From assembly GCA_022788085.1 (NCBI GenBank), contig JALEWA010000004.1, positions 38,444 to 102,443 on the forward strand: DNA of 64,000 nt, in the 5' to 3' direction. The stretch is from Lachnospiraceae bacterium. Lineage in GTDB: Bacteria > Bacillota > Clostridia > Lachnospirales > Lachnospiraceae. A program made the translations under genes and the position numbers. The notes under the pieces were generated by a model. The model worked only from the letters and a program-made list of their open reading frames with translations. It was not told the origin of the DNA and did not search any database. This document shows positions 18,715-27,860 of the stretch, piece by piece (within the stretch, counting starts at the first letter, position 1; the number at the start of each line of letters is the position of its first letter).

Positions 18715-18750
18715 TTGTGCCTGCCTGACACATTTCTCAGGCAGGCACAA
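18715..18750 (-). other. 14-bp intercistronic hairpin after the binding-protein gene
   Basis: TTGTGCCTGCCTGA (18715-18728) and TCAGGCAGGCACAA (18737-18750) form a perfect stem 12 bp beyond the stop codon. No T-tract follows on the minus strand, so it looks like an mRNA 3' stabiliser or partial terminator rather than a full terminator. Confidence 0.7.
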
Positions 18751-18762
18751 ATACAATACTTC

Positions 18763-20175
18763 TTAGTATGTCAGTTCCGGATACTTCTCTACTACTGCTT
18801 TATAGAATAAATCCTTTGCTTCATCTAAGGTTGCGTTACCTTCGAAGTAATTCTTCATTGCTCTCTGGAACTCTTCATTACATCCCTGATCGTAAGCAGA
18901 GAGATTGCTTAAATCAAGTTCCTCTACACCTGCACAGTACATTCCTAATGGATTCTGTCCACCCAGAACAGCACTTGCATAGCTTGCATCTGTTGACATA
19001 GCATCCATAGCAGGCTTATTGTTTACAAAGTCATCATCCTGTACAACAATGTCCTTCATAATTGCTTCATCACAAGTAAGCTTTAACATAATGTCTTTGA
19101 TTGTTGCCGCATTATCTGTTCCTGCTGCTGCACAAATCCATGTACCGCCCCAAAAGAATCCCTGTGGTCCTTCTGTTGCTGCCCAGCCGCCCTGGTTACC
19201 AATACTTCCTTCCTGATCTGCTGCCATACAGAAGTTGATTAACCAAGCTGGTCCAAAGTAGCTGAATACCTTTCCTTCCGGATAGAAGCCCTTTGACCAG
19301 TCATCACTCCAAATGTCATGTGTTCCGACTTCACCGGCATCTACTAATTCCTTAGAAATTTCAACCCACTTCATAATGTTTTCATCTATGTTGATTTTTC
19401 CATCTACAACCCACTTTGATGTAACATTGTTAGAATATACACGATATGCATCATTTGCAGAAGAGTTAATCTGATAGCCTGCTGCCTTTAATTCATCTGC
19501 TGTTGCCTTGTATGTATCCCAGTCAGCTACTTTCTTCTGTACTTCTGCCGGTTCGTCTGTTCCAAATACTTCCTTGGCAATTTCACGGCTATAGAACATA
19601 ACGCCCGGACATCCCTGCCATGAAAGCCCCTTTAATACGCCATTGCTGTCTGTAACGATATCTTTTGTATACTGATACTGATTTGCTGTATCTGCATCTG
19701 TAATACCTAAATCAGCGATTGGCATTGTCGCATCTGAATCTACATACTTTAATGCATAGTCTGCTTCGATTAAGAATAAATCAACCTTTTCATCTGTTGA
19801 AGCATTAGCCTGATTGAGCAATGCTTCATCAAGGTTATTCTGATAAGCATTATCTGCGTTTGGAGTAATGTTCCAAACAACCTGTACATCACCGATCGTA
19901 CCATGTGTAGCATCTACTTCTGTATATCCGGGATAATGTGCCTTTACACGTCTCTGGAACTCATCATTCCAACAGTAAACATTTAATACCTTTCCTTCTT
20001 CTGCTGCCTCGGTAACGGTATTGTCTGCTGCTGTCGTGTTGTCAGCTTCCTTTTCTGTTGTTGTTCCTGCCTCTGTAGCAGTTGTTGTACCTGCTGCTTC
20101 CTTGTTACCACATCCGGTAACCATTCCTGCAACCATTGTTACTGCAAGTAAAGTACTTAATACTTTTCTTTTCAT
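18763..20175 (-). CDS. Oligosaccharide-binding lipoprotein (SBP1)
   Basis: A 470-residue extracellular solute-binding lipoprotein of the CUT1 importer. The signal peptide ends in VTGC, the lipobox, followed by a Thr/Glu/Ala-rich linker. The mature part contains VNVYCWN-like NVYCWNDEF, VDLFLIEADYALKY, NQYQYTKDIV and FFWGGTWICAAAG. These segments are nearly repeated in the orphan binding protein at 31631, so the two are paralogues that likely bind related glycans. The start has a GGGAGG site. It has its own promoter with the regulon motif (20267-20289) and sits downstream of a GH94 and a GH16 gene, so beta-1,3 or mixed-linkage gluco-oligosaccharides are the inferred ligand. Confidence 0.9.
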   Translation of the reverse strand: MKRKVLSTLLAVTMVAGMVTGCGNKEAAGTTTATEAGTTTEKEADNTTAADNTVTEAAEEGKVLNVYCWNDEFQRRVKAHYPGYTEVDATHGTIGDVQVVWNITPNADNAYQNNLDEALLNQANASTDEKVDLFLIEADYALKYVDSDATMPIADLGITDADTANQYQYTKDIVTDSNGVLKGLSWQGCPGVMFYSREIAKEVFGTDEPAEVQKKVADWDTYKATADELKAAGYQINSSANDAYRVYSNNVTSKWVVDGKINIDENIMKWVEISKELVDAGEVGTHDIWSDDWSKGFYPEGKVFSYFGPAWLINFCMAADQEGSIGNQGGWAATEGPQGFFWGGTWICAAAGTDNAATIKDIMLKLTCDEAIMKDIVVQDDDFVNNKPAMDAMSTDASYASAVLGGQNPLGMYCAGVEELDLSNLSAYDQGCNEEFQRAMKNYFEGNATLDEAKDLFYKAVVEKYPELTY

Positions 20176-20248
20176 CTTTAATTCCTCCCTTAAATATTGG
20201 TAAGATGTTTTGCTTTACATGACCTATTATAGCTATATACATGTTCGC

Positions 20249-20289
20249 ATTATATTAAATTGATTGAAAAAATATCAAATTCATGTCCT
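20249..20289 (-). promoter_or_regulatory. Promoter and regulon motif of the SBP1 operon
   Basis: Minus-strand -35 TTGATA (20273-20278), 18-nt spacer, -10 TATAAT (20249-20254). The motif TATCAAATTCATGTCC (20273-20288) overlaps the -35 and recurs almost exactly at 38533. A mirror copy of its TCATGTC half, GACATGA, lies at 20307-20313. Confidence 0.7.
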
Positions 20290-20302
20290 ACATTTTTTAT
20301 TC

Positions 20303-22717
20303 TTATGACATGATTACTTCAACCTCTGTTTTTGCTTCCAGCAGACTTTCAGGAAGGTAATTTCCTTCTACTTCCCTGCCATTTACAATCAGCTTCTTAA
20401 CACCGGATTCTACATGTCCCGGATTCTTTACAAGAATATGCAAGTGCTTACCCCTGAACTCCTTGTTGATTTCAACATTATCCCATTCTCTTGGAATAGA
20501 AGGCGCAATCTTTAAGCCATAAAAGTCAGGACGCATTCCTAAGATACCTTCCACGCAGCCTACCATAATGGTAGATGCTGTACCTGTCAGCCAATGTACA
20601 TGGGAACGTCCAAAGTATGGGCTGTGCTTTCCTTCTGTGAACTGTCCATAGCAATATGGTTCAAGAACACGTACTTCTGCCTTATCATTCTGCGCTGCAG
20701 GAGCATTCTCCATAAAGTAGTTAAATGCTCTTTCACCATGGCCAAGCAATGCTTCCGCAAGAATCAGCCAGCCTTGTGACTGTGAGAAGATACCTGCATT
20801 TTCCTTCGTACCTGCATTATAGATTACTGCAAGTGCACCATCGAATGCTTCTGTATGGTATGGAGGATCCATAAGAATTGCTCCATATGCTGTATTTAAC
20901 TTCGTAAATACATTCTCCATAGCTATTTGGGCCTGTTCTTTGGTTGCAAAACCACTGATTACACTCCAGCTTTGCGGATTCAACCACATATTAGCCTCTT
21001 TATCTGTTCTACGTCCGATTGCTTCGCCTTCTTCTGTATATCCACGAATAAATCTATCTTCATTCCAGCAAGTCTCTTCTATGATTTCACGAAGATTCTT
21101 CTGGCTTTCTTCAAGGTACCGGATGTAATCGGTATCTTTCTTATATTCTGCAAACTGCTTCAAAATGGTCATGGCATAATAGAACTGAAGAGCAACGAAT
21201 GCAGACTCTCCATTCTTGCCAAGTCTGAGACAGTCATTCCAGTCTGCATATAAACCTGCAGGCATACCATGCGGTCCCAGATGATTCATGGAGAAATCAA
21301 TAGCACGTTTTAAATGTTCATATACAGTTCCTTCATCTTTATTGGCAAAAGGAATTACTTCATCAATAAAAGCAAGATTTCCTGTTTCAGAAATATATTT
21401 GTAAACGGTTGGGAATAACCATAATGCATCATCTGCTCTATAGGCAGGATGTCCTGTTTCTTTTACATAGGAAGCATCATCCGGTGTATCCTCATGTCCC
21501 GGATTATGAGTAAACTTAACAAGTGGAAGTCCTCCACCATTGTTTACCTGCGCAGAGAGCATGAAACGAATCTTCTCCACAGCCATCTCCGGTGCCAGGT
21601 GAATAATACCCTGAATATCCTGAACCGTATCACGATATCCATATCCGTTTCTTAATCCGCAGTAGATAAAGGACGCTGCCCTTGACCAGATAAATGTCAT
21701 AAAACAGTTGTATGCATTCCATGTATTAATCATGGTGTTGAATTCGGAACTTGGTGTCTTTATCTGGAAACGGGAGAACTTTCCATGCCAGAAGGAAATC
21801 AGTTCTTCTAATTCCTTTGCACATGCCTGTCCGGGATTCTCATAATTCCTCATGATTTCGGCAGCTTCCTCATCATATTTCATACCTAATACAAATGCGA
21901 CAGACTTCGTCTCACCCGGCTGTAAGGTTATTTTTGCAGAAAGAGCACCACACCCATTTCCGCTATAGTTAAGCTCATTACTAAGTTCACCCTTCTCTAC
22001 ACCAACGGGATTTCCATATCCATGATATCTTCCTATGAACTTTTCCTTATCACCACAGTAAGAAGAAACTTCTGCACCACATAAGCCAAAGAAACGCTCA
22101 ACTACAATTTTCTCATCAACCTCCTTGCCTTCCTCAAGTCCGTCAAGATTACCGTGAATCAACTGTCTGATGCGATTCTCATGAAATACAGTTCTTGTAA
22201 TGAACTGTGAATACTGTAAATTAACCTGATCCTGTTCATAGTTGCTGTTATTCGTAAACTCTGCATATCCTGTAATGGTAAGACTTCTTACTTGATCAGA
22301 GTTATTGGTTACTGTAAGATTCCATACTTCATAGGATTTATCAAGCGGAACATAATAGAGTGCTTCGGAATGGATTCCGCTATAATCTGCAAGCATCTTC
22401 GTATATGCCATACCATGATGGCATTCACTCTTATAGCTCTCTAAATCCTTTCCTACCGGCTGCCACGATGCTGACCAGTAATCCTTACTGTCATTATCAC
22501 GAAGATAGATATATCTTCCCGGCTGGTCAAAGTTATTAAATACATATCTTAATATCCTTCCGTTTGCACCGGATTTTGCAAAGCTGTAACCACCTGCATT
22601 ATTCGATATGATTGCACCATACTCAGGCGAACCAAGATAGTTCGCCCAAGGTGCCGGTGTATCCGGTCTGGTAATTACATATTCTCTTTTTGCGTCATCA
22701 AAATAACCATATTGCAT
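20303..22717 (-). CDS. GH94 inverting disaccharide phosphorylase (cellobiose-type length)
   Basis: An 804-residue GH94 enzyme, which splits a beta-glucosidic disaccharide with phosphate to give alpha-glucose 1-phosphate and a free sugar, saving ATP. It begins MQYGYFDDAKREYVITRPDTPAPWANYLG, the usual family opening, has GYGYRDTVQDIQG and YADWNDCLRLG, whose Asp is the catalytic acid. The length is near that of cellobiose and chitobiose phosphorylases. Several stretches (for example FMLSAQVNNGGGLPL, HNPGHEDTPDD) differ from classical cellobiose phosphorylases as I remember them, so cellobionate or another beta-glucoside is possible. No signal peptide; cytoplasmic. It follows the GH16 gene by 26 bp with AAGGAG before its ATG, so the two are cotranscribed. 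Confidence 0.9.
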   Translation of the reverse strand: MQYGYFDDAKREYVITRPDTPAPWANYLGSPEYGAIISNNAGGYSFAKSGANGRILRYVFNNFDQPGRYIYLRDNDSKDYWSASWQPVGKDLESYKSECHHGMAYTKMLADYSGIHSEALYYVPLDKSYEVWNLTVTNNSDQVRSLTITGYAEFTNNSNYEQDQVNLQYSQFITRTVFHENRIRQLIHGNLDGLEEGKEVDEKIVVERFFGLCGAEVSSYCGDKEKFIGRYHGYGNPVGVEKGELSNELNYSGNGCGALSAKITLQPGETKSVAFVLGMKYDEEAAEIMRNYENPGQACAKELEELISFWHGKFSRFQIKTPSSEFNTMINTWNAYNCFMTFIWSRAASFIYCGLRNGYGYRDTVQDIQGIIHLAPEMAVEKIRFMLSAQVNNGGGLPLVKFTHNPGHEDTPDDASYVKETGHPAYRADDALWLFPTVYKYISETGNLAFIDEVIPFANKDEGTVYEHLKRAIDFSMNHLGPHGMPAGLYADWNDCLRLGKNGESAFVALQFYYAMTILKQFAEYKKDTDYIRYLEESQKNLREIIEETCWNEDRFIRGYTEEGEAIGRRTDKEANMWLNPQSWSVISGFATKEQAQIAMENVFTKLNTAYGAILMDPPYHTEAFDGALAVIYNAGTKENAGIFSQSQGWLILAEALLGHGERAFNYFMENAPAAQNDKAEVRVLEPYCYGQFTEGKHSPYFGRSHVHWLTGTASTIMVGCVEGILGMRPDFYGLKIAPSIPREWDNVEINKEFRGKHLHILVKNPGHVESGVKKLIVNGREVEGNYLPESLLEAKTEVEVIMS

Positions 22718-22743
22718 ATTTTGTTTCTCCTTTATATAAAACT

Positions 22744-25700
22744 TTATTCGTTACCTGATTCTTCTTCGGAACCTTCTTCTGTTTTTGCATCAAGCTGCTT
22801 GGTTTCATTCTTTTCCTTCTTAGATTCCTCTTCATATACATTTGTTTCATCCTCAGAAGATGTCTCGTTCTTTGCTTCTTCTAAGGCAGAGGTATCTTCC
22901 TTTTGATCTGTAGCTTTTTTGTCTTCAGAAGTTACGTCCTCTGATGTATTTTCTTCCAATGACTCCTCTTCTTCCAATGTCAGTTCCTCTGATGTAGTCT
23001 CTTCTTCCGATGTCAATTCCTCTTCATAAGCTGTTGCTTCATCAAGAATCATCTCTAATTCTTTCTTATTATTTATTTTGCGTGCCTGATATGTAGATAC
23101 CTGGTTCAAACTGATATCATCAATTTCAATAGTAGATGTAGGGGTATCCTTTCCATCCATGATTCCCATCGACAGTACAAAGGTAATATTTGTATCTGTT
23201 TCTTTATCAATATACAGAGGTATTACTACTTTCTTCTCTTCATCCTTTGCAAGTTCAATATCAGCTCCGCCATACCAGTCATAGGTTTCTGTGAGTAAAG
23301 CTGCCTTTACCGTTCGTGCTTCATCAGATTTCAATTTCAGGCATAACTCATAGTTCTTTCCGTTTTCCAGAGTCAGTCCTGACTGCTTTAACTGTATATG
23401 CCATTCCTGCTCACCTACATTTGTGATGCGATATACTGCCTTACCATCCTCAAAGCTTGCTGTTGCTTCTCCCGGTGCTGTAATGGCATTAATCCAATTA
23501 TCAGCTCCCTTAGAAAAGTCTCCATTTACCAACAGACCATCCTTATTACCCTCTTCGTCCTTATTATCCTGTTTTGTCTGTTTTTTGATGCTGATATCAT
23601 CAATCTCTATGGTAGATGCAGGGGTATCCTTTCCATCAATGATTCCCATCGACAATACAAAGGTAATGTTCGTATCTGTCTCCTTATCAACAGAAATCGT
23701 TACATTTACTTCCTTTTCCTCATTCTGCTTTAAGTCAATATCTGCTCCACCGTACCAATCATAAGTCTCTGTAAGTAAAGCTGCCTTGATTGTTCTTGCT
23801 TTGTCAGATTTCACCTTGAAACTTAGCTCGTAAGTACTTCCCTTTTCCAAAGTCAGACCAGACTGTTTAAGCTGTACATTCCAATCTGCAGTTCCTACGT
23901 TCTTTATCTGATATACTGCCCTGCCATCTTCAAAACTTACATCTGCCTCGCCCGGAGCAGTAATTGCATTTTCCCAATTCTCCTGTCCCTTGGTAAAATC
24001 TCCATTTTGTATCAGTTCATCTCCTACAGGCTTCTCAGACTGCTTAGGTTCTTCTGTTTCTTCCAAAGTAATATTATCAATGAAAACGGTATGCTTATCT
24101 GTAATGCGTTTTCCGTTTACAGCACCCATAGATATACTCAGGATAGTCTGCTCGTCCGTATCATTCTTCATCTTGAATACATGCTCATACGTCTGATAAT
24201 CACTACTTACATCAATCTTCTGAGTTCCTGAATACGGTATCCAGTTATCGTCACCAGATCCATCTCTTTGTAAAGCATACATAATCGTACGATCCAAATT
24301 GGATTTCGCATCAAAAGTAATCTTGTACCACTTACCCTCTTCCAGCTTAATATTGTTCTGCTTGAGCTGGATCATCCAATCCTGATCGCCTGTATCCTCA
24401 ATAGTGAATCCCATAGCAGCATTTTCTGTTAACTCGTCAACGCCATAGGATGCCTTGGCAGATTCATTGATATATGCTTCATAGCCAACCATACCGTTAA
24501 CAAAATCGCCATTCACAATCATTCCATCTTCCTGAATACGCACGTTGTCAATGTAGGTTGTACCTGATACACCTAATAAGAACTCCAAATCAGTTCCCTT
24601 CAAGCTGCTGTCAGTATCAAATACAAAGCTGTATGTCTTTTTCTCTTTCGAAATTGCTACGTTAAAGGTCTTTCCTGCCAGTCTTACCTTAATATTCTTT
24701 GTCTCATTACCATAAGCATCAAAAGTAAATTTATATGTCTTTCCACCAGAAAGAGCTATGGGTGACTGTTTTAAAATTACATCTTCCAGAGCTGTTACTG
24801 TTGATGGTACTTCTGCCTTAAATTCTCTTAACAGATTCACATTTGATACAGATAACTTAGCGCCTTCACATTGATTCTTAGTCTCCCAGTAATCCATACG
24901 ACCTGCTCCTTCATTGAAGGAACCGTTATATACATAATTTCCATCCGGTAATACACTCTTTGCCTCATCCTTGAGTGTGATCTTCTCAACCTTTTCCACA
25001 CGTACATTGTCGATATGTACCGTAGCAGTTGATTTCTGGTTGCCAAGATTGAACTCTACCCTGCCATTCGCATCACTGTCTGCTGTCATATCAAATTCAA
25101 AGCTGTAACTCTTTGGCTGTGTTGTCAGATTGATTTTGGTATCTGCAAAATATCTGCTATAATTCAAATCCGGTGCAGTAACACTTGTAATCAGAGTTCT
25201 TGCTTCATCAGCATATGCATCAAAGGACAATTTGTACTTCCAGCCCTTTTCAAAAGGAACACTTCCCTGAACCATCTGAATACTGTAATCAGCCGTTCCT
25301 TCCTTTTCTGTCTTAATCTGTAATTCCTCATCCGCAACCTCTGCTGTTCCTACACCGCCAAGCACCGTGAGAAACTCCCAGTCTTTTCCATCACTCAGCG
25401 ACTCCTTTTTTGAGAAATCACCGTTATTCAGATAATTTCCTGTCTTATCAGGGTCTCTGAGCACTACTTCTGTAACAGGCTTCTTTACATTTTCATCGTA
25501 TTCGTCCTTTTGATAAACTCTGACATAATCTACAACAAGTCTTGCATTCTCTTCAAACTTTGTTGTTTCATCCGGATATCCTACCCAACTTCCACCAACA
25601 GCTACATTCAAAATCATATAAAATGGCTGATCGTATGGTGCCGGATATGCAACCTCACCAAATCCGTTTCTCTTGGTAAACCAGTCGTTCTCGGTAAAAT

Positions 25701-26814
25701 AGAGTACATCATCCACATAGAAGCGTATTTCACCCGGTTCCCATTCACATGCAAATACATGATATTCACTGGAGAAATCACCATTCTTTAATCTGTATGT
25801 TCCCTGCCTTTGTGTATGTGGCTCTCCAAAGTGTAAAGTTCCATGAGCTGTTTTCGTGTTATCACCTAAAACCTCCATAATATCGATTTCACCACATTTA
25901 GGCCATTGTCCATAAAATCCCTCATCTGTAGGCATCATCCAGAATGCCGGCAGGAATCCCTTCCCACTTGGAACCTTTGCTCTTGCTTCAAATCTTCCAT
26001 ACTTGAAGTCATGCTTATTCTGTGTGTTTACTCGTCCGGAAGTATAGTAATCCTTACCATCCTTTGTGGTCTTGACTGCCTGAATGACCAAATTGCCATC
26101 TTTGACATAAATATTTTCATCGGAATCAATATACTCCTGCCATTCCTGATTTACCCAGCCCGGCTCGTGCAGTTCTACATTCCAGTCATTTCGACTTAAT
26201 TCAGTACCATTAAAATCATCCTCCCACACAAGCTTGTATGCCGGATCAAGCTTAGGCTTATCATTTCCGGGCTTGCTAACTGACGGTTGGTCATTTGAAG
26301 GTTTCTCATCTGACGAATTGCCATTCCCGGATTCATTCTCCCATTCCTCATTGCCTAAAGAATTATTTTTATCCGGATTGACTTTATCTTCTTTCTTCTT
26401 TATTACATCCTCCTGTTGCAGCTTGTCTGTTTCCGGTACATTTTCTTCTGAAATATCTACCATGCTTTTCTCTTCCTTCTCTTTTACTGACTTTTTTGAG
26501 CTTGTAACTTTCTCTTCTGTCTTTTCAAGATCAACATCAGCTTGTTTCGTCTCTGTTTCCTCTACATCAACCTGTTCTTCTGCTTTTGCAACCAGAATCT
26601 CTTCTGTTGATGCTTCGTTCTCTAAACTTTCCTCTTGCGTAATTTCTACTATCTCCTCCATTTCATTCATTGCCTGCTCACTTTGACTATCTTTTTTTCC
26701 AGTCTTTGCTGAGACAAAAACCCCCACTAATACAATTACCACTACAAGCGCCGGTACTGCACTGCACAGTATCTTGTTTTTTGCTAAAAAACCCTTAATC
26801 TGCTTCACTTTCAT
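22744..26814 (-). CDS. Membrane-anchored multi-CBM GH16 endo-beta-1,3-glucanase
   Basis: A 1356-residue surface enzyme. Residues 13-36 are a membrane anchor or uncleaved signal. Residues 37-192 are a low-complexity Glu/Lys/Ser linker. The GH16 domain spans about 193-436, with GEIDIMEVLG giving nucleophile Glu309 and acid/base Glu314; the Met between them is typical of laminarinases. Five CBM4-like modules follow, each opening with an NGDF or NGSF turn: about 460-607, 625-761, 764-918, 932-1077 and 1092-1236. The last two are near copies. Residues 1250-1356 are a highly acidic tail of unknown use. No LPXTG or S-layer motif is seen. The ATG has GGAGG only 3 nt away; the GTG two codons on has better spacing and could be the true start. 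Likely substrate: laminarin, callose or mixed-linkage glucan. Confidence 0.9.
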   Translation of the reverse strand: MKVKQIKGFLAKNKILCSAVPALVVVIVLVGVFVSAKTGKKDSQSEQAMNEMEEIVEITQEESLENEASTEEILVAKAEEQVDVEETETKQADVDLEKTEEKVTSSKKSVKEKEEKSMVDISEENVPETDKLQQEDVIKKKEDKVNPDKNNSLGNEEWENESGNGNSSDEKPSNDQPSVSKPGNDKPKLDPAYKLVWEDDFNGTELSRNDWNVELHEPGWVNQEWQEYIDSDENIYVKDGNLVIQAVKTTKDGKDYYTSGRVNTQNKHDFKYGRFEARAKVPSGKGFLPAFWMMPTDEGFYGQWPKCGEIDIMEVLGDNTKTAHGTLHFGEPHTQRQGTYRLKNGDFSSEYHVFACEWEPGEIRFYVDDVLYFTENDWFTKRNGFGEVAYPAPYDQPFYMILNVAVGGSWVGYPDETTKFEENARLVVDYVRVYQKDEYDENVKKPVTEVVLRDPDKTGNYLNNGDFSKKESLSDGKDWEFLTVLGGVGTAEVADEELQIKTEKEGTADYSIQMVQGSVPFEKGWKYKLSFDAYADEARTLITSVTAPDLNYSRYFADTKINLTTQPKSYSFEFDMTADSDANGRVEFNLGNQKSTATVHIDNVRVEKVEKITLKDEAKSVLPDGNYVYNGSFNEGAGRMDYWETKNQCEGAKLSVSNVNLLREFKAEVPSTVTALEDVILKQSPIALSGGKTYKFTFDAYGNETKNIKVRLAGKTFNVAISKEKKTYSFVFDTDSSLKGTDLEFLLGVSGTTYIDNVRIQEDGMIVNGDFVNGMVGYEAYINESAKASYGVDELTENAAMGFTIEDTGDQDWMIQLKQNNIKLEEGKWYKITFDAKSNLDRTIMYALQRDGSGDDNWIPYSGTQKIDVSSDYQTYEHVFKMKNDTDEQTILSISMGAVNGKRITDKHTVFIDNITLEETEEPKQSEKPVGDELIQNGDFTKGQENWENAITAPGEADVSFEDGRAVYQIKNVGTADWNVQLKQSGLTLEKGSTYELSFKVKSDKARTIKAALLTETYDWYGGADIDLKQNEEKEVNVTISVDKETDTNITFVLSMGIIDGKDTPASTIEIDDISIKKQTKQDNKDEEGNKDGLLVNGDFSKGADNWINAITAPGEATASFEDGKAVYRITNVGEQEWHIQLKQSGLTLENGKNYELCLKLKSDEARTVKAALLTETYDWYGGADIELAKDEEKKVVIPLYIDKETDTNITFVLSMGIMDGKDTPTSTIEIDDISLNQVSTYQARKINNKKELEMILDEATAYEEELTSEEETTSEELTLEEEESLEENTSEDVTSEDKKATDQKEDTSALEEAKNETSSEDETNVYEEESKKEKNETKQLDAKTEEGSEEESGNE
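23107..24021 (-). repeat. Tandem duplication of a CBM4-like module in the GH16 gene
   Basis: Modules at 23584-24021 and 23107-23541 encode nearly the same protein. Shared stretches include NAITAPGEA, LKQSGLTLE, AALLTETYDWYGGADI, TDTNITFVLSMGI and DGKDTP. Synonymous differences are frequent at the DNA level, so the duplication is not brand new. Confidence 0.85.
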
Positions 26815-27048
26815 ACACCTCCATACTATATAGCCACTACGTAGCCAAAGGATTAGCAGCTAGGTGTATCATAACAAATAGAATCTGTATAAAATATCAA
26901 TTTGCTGTTCTAAATATCAGAATGGTGCTACTGTTATTTTTTCTTTCCTGATATTTTTACAGTTTCTGTTTCAAGTAATCCATTGAAAAAATATAAAAAT
27001 CATGTCATAATTTATATATATTTCTTTTACGAAAGCGAGGTAAGATAT
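26815..27048. promoter_or_regulatory. Divergent regulatory region between the GH16 gene and the AraC gene
   Basis: Contains direct repeats starting TATCA at 26895 and 26915 (TATCAATTTGC, TATCAGAATGG), 20 bp apart, and a third regulon-like motif, TATAAAAATCATGTCA, at 26992-27007, matching the 20267 copy at 20 of 23 positions. A minus-strand TTGATA (26895-26900) lacks a well-spaced -10; TATGAT at 26868-26873 is 21 nt away, so the GH16 promoter may need an activator. Confidence 0.5.
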
Positions 27049-27789
27049 ATGAGCCTGCAGCGAGAGTGGTACATAAAGGAATTGAAAATGAGCGAGGAAG
27101 AATCCTCTCATCGTCCCTTAGAAGTTGAATATTCCTTTTACAATGCCGTCAGTTCCGGCGATATGGAATATGTCAGAGAAAATATTAAAGAAGGTGATTT
27201 TACAAATCCTGAAGGAATGGGAACTCTCTCCCATAATAGCTTGACAAATCTGAGATATCATTTTATTGTGACCGTCGCCATGATAACACGACACTGTGTT
27301 GAAGCCGGAATGGAGCTGGAACAGGCATATCGTTTAAGCGACTTCTATATCCTGAAAATGGATTCCCTTAACACGAAAGAAGCGATTGCCAATTTACACG
27401 ACAGCATGGTGCTCGATTATACCGGAAAAATGCTTCTTCTTAAGAAGAATTCCGTAATATCCAAATCCATTACCATGTGTATTGAATATATCTACAATCA
27501 CATACATGACAGAATTACGATAGAAGATCTCGCAGAGCATACTGACCTGTCTCCCAGCTATTTATCACGTTTATTTAAGAAAGAGCTTGGTATCGCTGTC
27601 AGTGACTATATCCGCGAAAAAAAGATTGATAAAGCTCAGAATCTTTTAAAGTATTCGGATTTTACCCTGGTTGAAATTGCCAATTACCTTTCCTTCTCTT
27701 CTCAAAGCCACTTCATTCAAACTTTCGAGAAGCTGGTAGGAATGACTCCTAAGAAATACAGAGATCATTATTACCGTACATCCTGGTAA
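27049..27789 (+). CDS. AraC-family transcriptional regulator
   Basis: A 246-residue regulator. Residues 1-135 are an all-helical domain of unknown ligand (NAVSSGDMEYVRENI, GTLSHNSLTNLRYHFIVTVAMITR). Residues 145-243 are a two-helix-turn-helix AraC domain (ITIEDLAEHTDLSPSYLSRLFKKELG and LVEIANYLSFSSQSHFIQTFEKLVGMTPKKYR). The ATG follows GAGGTAAG; an upstream in-frame TTG has no ribosome site and overlaps the regulon-like motif. It is divergent from the GH16 operon and is the best candidate to bind the motif seen at 20273, 26992, 38533 and 41184. It lacks the cupin sensor found in the other AraC protein of the window. Confidence 0.88.
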   Translation: MSLQREWYIKELKMSEEESSHRPLEVEYSFYNAVSSGDMEYVRENIKEGDFTNPEGMGTLSHNSLTNLRYHFIVTVAMITRHCVEAGMELEQAYRLSDFYILKMDSLNTKEAIANLHDSMVLDYTGKMLLLKKNSVISKSITMCIEYIYNHIHDRITIEDLAEHTDLSPSYLSRLFKKELGIAVSDYIREKKIDKAQNLLKYSDFTLVEIANYLSFSSQSHFIQTFEKLVGMTPKKYRDHYYRTSW

Positions 27790-27807
27790 AATGCAAAAAT
27801 TAAAAAT

Positions 27808-27860
27808 AGGATAAAAAATGAGAATACCACATAATCGTGATATTCTCATTTTTTTATCCT
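27808..27860. terminator. Bidirectional terminator
   Basis: AAAAAATGAGAATA (27813-27826) pairs with TATTCTCATTTTTT (27841-27854), extended by AGGAT/ATCCT at the base. It lies between the convergent AraC and sensor-cyclase genes and overlaps the stop codon of the latter. Confidence 0.85.

Noticed and set aside
23107..24021. Possible CRISPR or transposon repeat in the GH16 gene
   Set aside because: The repeat is about 480 bp, in frame, and encodes two copies of the same domain.
26234..26686. A 150-codon plus-strand open frame rich in Ser and Phe
   Set aside because: It is the complement of the acidic Glu/Lys linker in the GH16 gene.
26868..26900. Standard sigma-A promoter for the GH16 gene (TTGATA and TATGAT)
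   Set aside because: The spacer is 21 nt, too long for an unaided promoter, so it is only noted as possibly activator-dependent.
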